This document shows, piece after piece, positions 1 to 5,508 of a stretch of 5,508 nucleotides of DNA. The DNA comes from Negativicutes bacterium. Its GTDB lineage: Bacteria > Bacillota > Negativicutes > JAGOZY01. The stretch is from contig JAGOZY010000092.1 in assembly GCA_018058445.1 (NCBI GenBank), positions 1-5,508 on the forward strand, given 5' to 3'. A program made the position numbers and the translations under genes. The notes below the pieces were generated by a model that was not told where the DNA came from, searched no databases, and saw nothing but the letters and a program-made list of their open reading frames with translations. Numbering within the stretch: position 1 is the first letter of the stretch; each line of letters opens with the position of its first letter.

Positions 1-368
1 CACCCCGAGTCTTACTTTCCACCCTCCAGCTTCGAAGCGCTCCCCATATTCTTTTTGCCGGTCAGATGACTGGTGTGGAGGGATATGTAGAGTCTGCGGC
101 CTGCGGAATGGCAGCTGGAATAAACGCCGTGCGAATTGCCAGCGGGAAAGAGCCAGCGGTCTTTCCAGAAGAAACGACGATTGGATCACTACTCGCTTAT
201 ATTAGCCATTTCTCCGGAAAAAATTTCCAACCGATGAATGCAACGATGGGGTTATTTCCACCACTTGATCCCCATATTCGAGATAAAAAACTAAGAGCTG
301 CAGAACTTGCCAAGCGATCATTCGGAAAATTGGAGCAATTCAAAAAATTCTTGACAATTAGTCCATAA
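1..368 (+). CDS. trmFO: TrmFO, folate-dependent tRNA U54 methyltransferase, C-terminal part
   Basis: This is the 3' end of a gene that enters from the left edge; the reading frame starts at base 3 and runs to the TAA at 366-368. TrmFO is a cytosolic FAD enzyme. It uses methylenetetrahydrofolate and NAD(P)H to make 5-methyluridine at position 54 of the tRNA T-loop. The visible part has the C-terminal FAD-contacting stretch, ILFAGQMTGVEGYVESAACG, followed by GMAAGINA at about bases 48-130. It also has the family motif FQPMNATMGLFPPL at about bases 228-269. The catalytic cysteines and the N-terminal Rossmann motif lie outside the window. A truncated ORF could be drawn from the ATG at 66, but that ATG is an internal methionine of the FAGQMTGVEGY motif, so it is not a start. 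In Bacillota trmFO usually precedes xerC, as here. I see no terminator after it. Confidence 0.96.
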   Translation, partial: PRVLLSTLQLRSAPHILFAGQMTGVEGYVESAACGMAAGINAVRIASGKEPAVFPEETTIGSLLAYISHFSGKNFQPMNATMGLFPPLDPHIRDKKLRAAELAKRSFGKLEQFKKFLTISP

Positions 369-379
369 TTTGCTTACAT
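351..379 (+). promoter_or_regulatory. Candidate sigma-A promoter for xerC
   Basis: A perfect -35 hexamer TTGACA (351-356) lies inside the last codons of trmFO. It is followed after 17 bp by TTACAT (374-379), or after 18 bp by TACATA (375-380). A TGC triplet just before TTACAT (371-373) fits an extended -10. Transcription would start near 386, giving a leader of about 50 nt before the xerC start at 437. The -35 is strong and the -10 moderate. It would let xerC and codY be transcribed independently of trmFO, or add to read-through from it. Confidence 0.5.
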
Positions 380-422
380 ACATAGTATCTGGTTGATTTG
401 CAAAAAGAATAAAAAATGCGTT

Positions 423-428
423 GGAGGG
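423..428 (+). promoter_or_regulatory. xerC ribosome binding site that decides the start
   Basis: GGAGGG lies 8 nt upstream of the ATG at 437. An in-frame ATG at 416 precedes this site and has no comparable purine-rich sequence at a proper distance, so 437 is the better start. Confidence 0.8.
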
Positions 429-436
429 ATAAGAGA

Positions 437-1315
437 ATGGACCAACGACAGCGTTTTTTTGACTATTTAGAGTATGAACGAAATTTGTCTTCTCATACTT
501 TACAAGCTTATCGTCAAGATTTAGAAGAGTTTTATCAATTTCTCCAAAGACGCGATGAGACCTTGGAAGAATCACCCAGGCAAGTTCGCAGCTATCTCTC
601 ATGGCTACGGTCACTTGAGCGAGAAAAAACAACAATTGCCAGAAAAATGGCGTCTCTTCGGGCCTATTTTCGTTGGCTACAGCGAAATAGCTTTTGGGAA
701 ATGAATCCAATGGAAAGTTTCAGAACTCCTAAAAAAGACAAAAAACTACCGATCTATTTAGAAGAGACTGAAATTGCTAATCTTTTGAGTCTGATCTCTG
801 AAGATTCTACTGGTTTAAGAGATCGAGCAATTTTGGAAATTCTTTATGGTAGCGGTATTCGTGCCAGTGAACTTTGCGGATTGAATCTTGATGATGTTCA
901 TTCCGGTCAAGGTTCTTTGCTTGTTTATGGAAAAGGTTCGAAAGAACGACTGGCTCCTTTTGGGCAAGTAGCTCAAGAATCTCTCGAACGCTACCTAAAA
1001 GAAAGCAGAGACTTGCTTCTAAAGGCTGATAAAACTGAGAAGGCTCTTTTTTTAAACTCCAAAGGCAATCGGCTATCGCCGCGCAGCCTCCAGCGAATTG
1101 TCCAAAAATGGGCAGTTCATTTATCAGAAAAGCGAAAGATTTCTCCTCATGTATTTCGGCACACCTTTGCCACTCATCTACTAAATCATGGAGCGGATCT
1201 ACGGGCCGTACAAGAGCTTTTAGGGCACTCGAATATCTCCACCACTCAGATTTATACCCACGTAAGTCAAGACCGACTCATGGCAGTGTATAAGAAGGCC
1301 CATCCTCACGGTTGA
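437..1315 (+). CDS. xerC: Tyrosine recombinase XerC (CodV)
   Basis: A 292-aa site-specific recombinase, close to the usual family length of about 295-305. With its XerD partner it resolves chromosome dimers at the dif site during cell division. Residues about 1-90 form the N-terminal SAM-like core-binding domain, starting FFDYLEYERNLSSHTLQAYR. Residues about 105-285 form the catalytic domain. The full active-site set is present: R142 (GSGIRASELCGL), K166 (YGKGSKER), H238 and R241 (SPHVFRHTFATHLL), H264 (LLGHSNIST) and the nucleophile Y273 (QIYTHVS), so the enzyme should be active. The start at 437 is chosen over an in-frame ATG at 416 because of the GGAGGG at 423-428. The gene lies 68 nt after trmFO and 46 nt before codY, the codV-codY neighbourhood of Bacillus but without hslVU. 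XerD-like or XerS-like paralogues share these residues; context next to trmFO favours XerC. Confidence 0.94.
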   Translation: MDQRQRFFDYLEYERNLSSHTLQAYRQDLEEFYQFLQRRDETLEESPRQVRSYLSWLRSLEREKTTIARKMASLRAYFRWLQRNSFWEMNPMESFRTPKKDKKLPIYLEETEIANLLSLISEDSTGLRDRAILEILYGSGIRASELCGLNLDDVHSGQGSLLVYGKGSKERLAPFGQVAQESLERYLKESRDLLLKADKTEKALFLNSKGNRLSPRSLQRIVQKWAVHLSEKRKISPHVFRHTFATHLLNHGADLRAVQELLGHSNISTTQIYTHVSQDRLMAVYKKAHPHG

Positions 1316-1330
1316 GCCAGTACGATAAAA

Positions 1331-1345
1331 ATTATTCATAAACTT
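1331..1345 (+). promoter_or_regulatory. Possible CodY box upstream of codY
   Basis: ATTATTCATAAACTT differs at 4 of 15 positions from the CodY consensus AATTTTCWGAAAATT. It lies just 5' of the codY Shine-Dalgarno (AAAGGA, 1347-1352). Because the CodY helix-turn-helix here is nearly the same as in B. subtilis, the same consensus is a fair guide. A match this weak can arise by chance in AT-rich DNA, so this is only a candidate autoregulatory site. Confidence 0.25.
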
Positions 1346-1361
1346 GAAAGGATGGCTGAAC

Positions 1362-2138
1362 ATGAAAACACTACTCGAAAAAACTCGTGCAATTAATAAG
1401 GTACTCCAAAGAGCAGAAAAAGTGGAATACAATGACCTATCCAGTGTGTTAAGTGGAATCATGGATGCAAATGTGTATATTGTAAATACGAAGGGGAACG
1501 TCCTTGGATATGCCCTTTTAGGAGACTTTGAGTGCCGCATTATGTGTGAGCGCGTACTTGACCGAGGAGTTTTTCCAGAGTATTACTCCGAATGGCTCCT
1601 TCGCCACAATGAAATTACAGCGAACCTGACCCTAAACGAAGGCGTTTGTGCCTTCAGCGATGGAGAACAGTGCCTCTTTCAAGAAAAATTTACAACCGTT
1701 TCACCGATTTTTGGTGGTGGCGAAAGACTGGGTACACTGATCGTTGCTAAATTTGAAAATAAATTCACTGAAGCCGACTTGATCTTGACTGAATATGGCT
1801 CTACTGTTGTCGGAATGGAGATTCTCCGGGATCGAAGTGAAAAAATCGAAGAAGAGACTCGTAAAAAAGCGACTGTACAAGTTGCTTTAAGCACTCTTAG
1901 CTACTCAGAGCTCGAAGCTATTATTCACATTCTAAGCGAGCTCGATGGAAACGAAGGACTACTGGTCGCTAGTAAAATTGCTGACCGAGTTGGAATTACT
2001 CGCTCAGTGATCGTTAATGCCCTACGGAAATTCGAAAGTGCCGGTGTCATCGAATCCAAATCCTTGGGTATGAAAGGAACTTATATCAAAGTTCTTAACG
2101 AAAAATTGCTAGATGAGCTCAAAAAAATAAAAAAATAG
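1362..2138 (+). CDS. codY: CodY, global GTP/branched-chain amino acid-sensing transcriptional regulator
   Basis: A 258-aa protein (B. subtilis CodY is 259 aa). CodY is a dimeric DNA-binding protein that represses, and sometimes activates, amino-acid, transport and stationary-phase genes when isoleucine, valine or leucine and GTP are plentiful. Residues about 1-155 are the GAF ligand domain, with R59, F71-P72 and Y74/Y75 matching the known isoleucine pocket region and GGGERLGT at 118-125. A linker helix rich in E and K follows. The winged helix at about 180-245 contains the recognition unit SKIADRVGITRSVIVNALRK, almost identical to the Bacillus protein as I recall it. The loop at 98-100 reads F-S-D where B. 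subtilis has F-P-V. The ATG at 1362 is chosen because AAAGGA (1347-1352) lies 9 nt upstream. A TTG at 1344, six codons earlier, overlaps that site and is rejected. The gene ends at a strong terminator. Confidence 0.97.
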   Translation: MKTLLEKTRAINKVLQRAEKVEYNDLSSVLSGIMDANVYIVNTKGNVLGYALLGDFECRIMCERVLDRGVFPEYYSEWLLRHNEITANLTLNEGVCAFSDGEQCLFQEKFTTVSPIFGGGERLGTLIVAKFENKFTEADLILTEYGSTVVGMEILRDRSEKIEEETRKKATVQVALSTLSYSELEAIIHILSELDGNEGLLVASKIADRVGITRSVIVNALRKFESAGVIESKSLGMKGTYIKVLNEKLLDELKKIKK

Positions 2139-2143
2139 TATTT

Positions 2144-2180
2144 AAAAATAGAGGTTCGGTCATCGAACCTCTATTTTTTT
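2144..2180 (+). terminator. Intrinsic terminator after codY
   Basis: A perfect 15-bp stem pairs AAAAATAGAGGTTCG (2144-2158) with CGAACCTCTATTTTT (2164-2178) around a 5-nt loop (2159-2163). It is followed by a T run to 2180. The A run on the 5' side means it could also stop transcription from the other strand. It starts 5 nt after the codY stop and separates codY from the following carbamoyltransferase gene. Confidence 0.92.
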
Positions 2181-2181
2181 A

Positions 2182-2215
2182 TTGCTTTATTTATTAATTT
2201 ATTATATTGTATAAA
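2182..2215 (+). promoter_or_regulatory. Candidate promoter of the carbamoyltransferase gene
   Basis: A promoter is expected here because codY ends in a strong terminator. The interval is extremely AT-rich. TTGCTT (2182-2187) may be the -35, with TATTGT (2205-2210, 17-bp spacing) or TATATT (2203-2208, 15-bp spacing) as the -10. A second reading uses TATAAA (2210-2215) with a weak TTATTT (2187-2192). I cannot decide between these; each overlaps or touches the dyad at 2208-2221. Confidence 0.35.
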
Positions 2216-2243
2216 AATACAGATAAATGAATAAATAAAGGAG
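2206..2243 (+). promoter_or_regulatory. Candidate tandem ARG boxes (ArgR/AhrC operator)
   Basis: The first box (2206-2223) has the core TGTATAAAAATACA. Its arms TGTAT and ATACA are perfect inverse complements, and it differs from the ARG-box core TGAATwwwwATTCA at only two symmetric positions. The second (2226-2243) carries a perfect left half, TGAAT at 2228-2232, while its right half is degenerate and merges with the Shine-Dalgarno. The centres are 20 bp apart with a 2-bp gap, close to the 2-3 bp spacing known for tandem ARG boxes in E. coli. The site covers the likely -10 region, as expected for arginine-dependent repression. The assignment to ArgR is inferred from sequence and from the product of the next gene. 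Confidence 0.5.
2237..2243 (+). promoter_or_regulatory. Ribosome binding site of the carbamoyltransferase gene
   Basis: AAAGGAG ends 12 nt before the ATG at 2256. An in-frame ATG at 2244 directly abuts this site and could not use it, so 2256 is preferred despite the rather long spacing. Confidence 0.65.
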
Positions 2244-2255
2244 ATGGGTTTTGCG

Positions 2256-3245
2256 ATGAAAGGAAAAAGCTGTTTACGACTATTTGATTTCTCAGTTTCC
2301 GAAATTGAAGAACTTCTTTTGCTGGCTGCAAATTTAAAAGCTGATAAAAAAGCTGGAGTCGAAAAACGTCGCCTCCAAGGAATGAATATAGCGTTACTTT
2401 TTGAGAAAACATCCACTCGTACCCGCTGTGCATTTGAAGTGGCAGCTCACGACCAAGGAGCATCTACCAGCTACTTAGAGCTGGGCACTTCTCAAATCGG
2501 AAAAAAAGAGTCCTTTAAAGATTCTGCTAGGGTGCTAGGACGAATGTATGACGGTATTCAATTTCGTGGCTACTCGCAACGACATGTGGAAGAATTAGCC
2601 TCTCATGCCGGAGTTCCGGTCTGGAACGGGCTAACCGATGAATTTCATCCGACCCAGATACTGGCTGATTTGCTGACTATCAAAGAACACCTCCCTCATA
2701 AAAAATTACGAGAAATTAAAATTGCCTACGTAGGTGACGGACGAAACAATATGGGGAACTCATTTGTCGAAGCTGCGGCATTAATGGGACTCGATTTACG
2801 AATTGTTGCGCCCAAAGAGTATTGGCCTTCAAATATATTTATGGCGCAATGTGCCTCTATGGCTCAAAGGACTGGCGCCGAAATCACTTTAACGGAGTCG
2901 ATTGCCGAGGGCGTTTTGGGGGTTGACTTTGTCTATACCGATGTATGGGTCTCGATGGGCGAAAGCGAAAATGTCTGGGAAGAACGAATCAAAAAACTAC
3001 TGCCTTATCAGGTAAATTGCCAAATGCTTGAGAAAACCAAAAATCCAGATGTAAAATTTCTACATTGCCTTCCAGCATTTCATAACGAAGACACCGGAGT
3101 CGGTAAAGAGATTTTAGACCGATATGGGCTTGCCAGTCTCGAAGTCACGGAAGAAGTCTTTGAGTCTAAGAACAGCGTAGTTTTTGATCAAGCCGAAAAT
3201 CGACTTCACACAATCAAATCCTTATTAGTTGCTACTTTAGCCTAA
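2256..3245 (+). CDS. argF: Ornithine carbamoyltransferase (ArgF/ArcB type)
   Basis: A 329-aa cytosolic enzyme, matching the usual length of about 330. It joins carbamoyl phosphate and ornithine to give citrulline (arginine synthesis), or works in reverse in the arginine deiminase pathway. The carbamoyl-phosphate motif STRTR is at 53-57 and HPTQ at 131-134. The ornithine-side loop DVWVSMGE is at 229-236 and the catalytic HCLP at 270-273, so the active site is complete. Sequence details such as HCLPAFH, the [20 protein letters not shown] region and the C-terminal [12 protein letters not shown] resemble the E. coli ArgF/ArgI and ArcB branch rather than the HCLPAHR branch of B. subtilis. ArgF and ArcB cannot be told apart by motif. 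No arcA, arcC or other arg gene is adjacent, and the possible ARG boxes upstream suggest arginine-repressed biosynthesis. Putrescine or other carbamoyltransferases are less likely given the SMG loop. The gene sits alone between codY and rpsB, with no clear terminator behind it. Confidence 0.93.
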   Translation: MKGKSCLRLFDFSVSEIEELLLLAANLKADKKAGVEKRRLQGMNIALLFEKTSTRTRCAFEVAAHDQGASTSYLELGTSQIGKKESFKDSARVLGRMYDGIQFRGYSQRHVEELASHAGVPVWNGLTDEFHPTQILADLLTIKEHLPHKKLREIKIAYVGDGRNNMGNSFVEAAALMGLDLRIVAPKEYWPSNIFMAQCASMAQRTGAEITLTESIAEGVLGVDFVYTDVWVSMGESENVWEERIKKLLPYQVNCQMLEKTKNPDVKFLHCLPAFHNEDTGVGKEILDRYGLASLEVTEEVFESKNSVVFDQAENRLHTIKSLLVATLA

Positions 3246-3265
3246 GTCATTTTCCAGAGATATTC

Positions 3266-3294
3266 TTGCTCTTTATTTAAATTTATGGTACACT
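3266..3294 (+). promoter_or_regulatory. Promoter of the rpsB-tsf-pyrH operon
   Basis: TTGCTC (3266-3271) and TACACT (3289-3294) are separated by 17 bp, and TGG immediately before the latter (3286-3288) gives an extended -10. Transcription would start near 3301, leaving a leader of about 87 nt. This fits the expectation that ribosomal protein genes have a strong promoter of their own, separate from the upstream amino-acid gene. Confidence 0.65.
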
Positions 3295-3300
3295 TCTAGG

Positions 3301-3387
3301 CGGTACAAATACACACGTAGCAGTTACTTTCTGTGCAAGATTTAGGCATTATTCTGCTGCGGAGGAAAAAACAGGAGGAAATAAAAA
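3301..3387 (+). promoter_or_regulatory. Structured rpsB leader, possible S2 autoregulatory element
   Basis: The predicted leader can form an 8-bp stem between CGTAGCAG (3316-3323) and CTGCTGCG (3354-3361), with one G-U pair. The enclosed 30 nt allow a weak inner helix, GTGC (3333-3336) with GCAT (3346-3349). The base of the stem takes in the first G of a GGAGG at 3361-3365. A second, better placed AGGAGGA at 3373-3379 lies 9 nt before the rpsB ATG. Ribosomal protein operons often carry leaders bound by their own product, and rpsB of E. coli is controlled by S2 in this way. Whether this leader does so is inference from position and pairing only. Confidence 0.35.
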
Positions 3388-4104
3388 ATGGCAATTATCT
3401 CAATGAAACAACTACTCGAAGCTGGCGTACACTTTGGTCATCAAACTCGTCGTTGGAATCCTAAAATGGCTCGTTACATTTTCACTGAACGGAACGGAAT
3501 CTACATTATCGATCTCCAAAAAACTGTTCGTAAAATGGAAGAAGCTTACAACTATGTAAAGACTCTGTCTTCAGAAGGCGGAACTATTCTTTTCGTAGGA
3601 ACTAAAAAACAAGCTCAAGAAGCCATGAAAGACGAAGCTCTTCGTTGTAACATGTTTTATGTAAATGAACGTTGGTTGGGTGGAATGCTTACCAACTTCC
3701 AAACTATTCAAAAACGAATTGATCGTCTCCGTAAACTCGAGGAAATGGAAGAACAAGGAACTTTTGCCCTTCTTCCTAAAAAAGAAGTTCTTCAACTTCG
3801 CCACGAGATGGAACGACTTCAAAAATACTTGGCAGGAATCAAAGACATGAAAAAACTGCCAGATGCTATCTTCGTTGTCGACCCACGCAAAGAGCATATC
3901 GCGATTGCTGAAGCGCATAAATTAGGAATCCCAGTTGTCGGTACTGTCGACACTAACTGTGATCCCGATGAAATTGATTATGCAATTCCTGCAAATGACG
4001 ATGCAATCCGTGCGGTAAAACTCTTGACTGCTAAAATTGCCGATGCGATTTTGGAAGGACGTCAAGGAGAGCAATTCGAAGCAGAAGCTGAAACTGCTGA
4101 GTAA
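3388..4104 (+). CDS. rpsB: 30S ribosomal protein uS2
   Basis: A 238-aa protein, close to the usual 230-260. S2 binds late to the 30S subunit between head and body and helps recruit S1 or support mRNA docking. The N-terminal signature [19 protein letters not shown] is at residues 9-27. A long charged, helical insertion covers about 105-155 (coiled-coil-like in S2 structures). The second signature, [20 protein letters not shown] and onward, is at 158-193. The C-terminus is acidic (EAEAETAE), as is common. The ATG is 9 nt after AGGAGGA. The gene ends in a double stop TAATAA (4102-4107) followed at once by a hairpin before tsf, with which it shares an operon in nearly all bacteria. Confidence 0.98.
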   Translation: MAIISMKQLLEAGVHFGHQTRRWNPKMARYIFTERNGIYIIDLQKTVRKMEEAYNYVKTLSSEGGTILFVGTKKQAQEAMKDEALRCNMFYVNERWLGGMLTNFQTIQKRIDRLRKLEEMEEQGTFALLPKKEVLQLRHEMERLQKYLAGIKDMKKLPDAIFVVDPRKEHIAIAEAHKLGIPVVGTVDTNCDPDEIDYAIPANDDAIRAVKLLTAKIADAILEGRQGEQFEAEAETAE

Positions 4105-4112
4105 TAAAATTT

Positions 4113-4143
4113 AAAAGGTAAGAGGTTTCCTCTTACCTTTTTT
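4113..4143 (+). terminator. Attenuator-like intrinsic terminator between rpsB and tsf
   Basis: A perfect 13-bp stem pairs AAAAGGTAAGAGG (4113-4125) with CCTCTTACCTTTT (4129-4141) around a TTT loop, ending in a T run (4138-4143). It lies within the rpsB-tsf gap, with no convincing promoter between it and tsf. It therefore probably acts as a partial terminator that makes more rpsB than tsf message, or as an mRNA 3'-end protector. Confidence 0.8.
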
Positions 4144-4174
4144 AGAGAAGATAAATAGGGAGGTACACGAAATA

Positions 4175-5508
<1,334 letters not shown>

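Noticed and set aside
416..436. Longer xerC start at the ATG at 416 (seven extra residues)
   Set aside because: The GGAGGG at 423-428 lies downstream of this ATG and is well placed for the ATG at 437. The extra residues are not typical of XerC.
1344..1361. Upstream TTG start for codY
   Set aside because: It overlaps the Shine-Dalgarno that serves the ATG at 1362, and the protein from 1362 begins like known CodY (MKTLLEKTRAIN).
1473..1490. TGTATATTGTAAATAC as a further ARG-like box
   Set aside because: It lies inside the codY coding sequence and the two arms do not match at the right spacing.
2121..2138. A7-T-A7 run at the end of codY as a programmed slippage site
   Set aside because: Runs of seven A at lysine codons are common in AT-rich genes, and slippage here would only add a tail running into the terminator.
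2244..2255. Upstream ATG start for the carbamoyltransferase
   Set aside because: The ATG directly abuts its own would-be ribosome binding site, and family N-termini begin at the MKGKS position.
3246..3285. Terminator after the carbamoyltransferase gene
   Set aside because: Only a 4-bp AGAG/CTCT pairing with a large loop is present before a T-rich stretch, too weak to call.
3571..3918. Open frames on the minus strand inside rpsB and similar frames elsewhere
   Set aside because: They overlap well-identified genes, lack ribosome binding sites and resemble no family.

Overview
The window is a compact, one-directional run of core genes from a low-GC Gram-positive bacterium (Bacillota/Firmicutes). 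In order it carries the 3' end of trmFO, then xerC, codY, an ornithine carbamoyltransferase gene (argF/arcB type), rpsB, tsf and the first 198 codons of pyrH. All genes are on the + strand. The assignment to Bacillota rests on the presence of CodY, whose DNA-binding domain is nearly the same as that of Bacillus subtilis, and on the folate-type TrmFO. Strong AGGAGG Shine-Dalgarno sites and the trmFO-xerC-codY-rpsB-tsf-pyrH order also support it. EF-Ts is the short form (215 aa, against about 290 in Bacilli). That points away from Bacilli toward Clostridia or Negativicutes-like lineages, but I cannot name a genus.

Region 1 (1-1315) holds the tRNA methyltransferase end and the chromosome-dimer resolvase XerC. 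A sigma-A-like promoter with a perfect TTGACA sits in the last codons of trmFO. Region 2 (1316-2180) holds codY, closed by a perfect 15-bp intrinsic terminator. The protease genes hslV and hslU, which lie between xerC and codY in Bacillus, are absent here. Region 3 (2181-3245) is a single carbamoyltransferase gene inserted between codY and rpsB. Its AT-rich upstream region holds what looks like a tandem ArgR/AhrC operator, so this gene is probably under its own arginine control. No terminator is visible behind it.

Region 4 (3246-5508) is the translation operon rpsB-tsf-pyrH. It starts from a good extended -10 promoter and has a leader of about 87 nt containing a possible regulatory stem. An intrinsic-terminator-like hairpin lies between rpsB and tsf. 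A second, more elaborate one lies between tsf and pyrH, so output probably steps down along the operon.

The genes themselves are ordinary housekeeping families and I found no new gene system. The points worth a second look are regulatory: the ARG-box pair before argF, the hairpins in the rpsB-tsf-pyrH operon, a possible CodY box just before codY, and the changed ligand-loop residues of CodY. Comparisons with other species are from memory of family members and were not computed.
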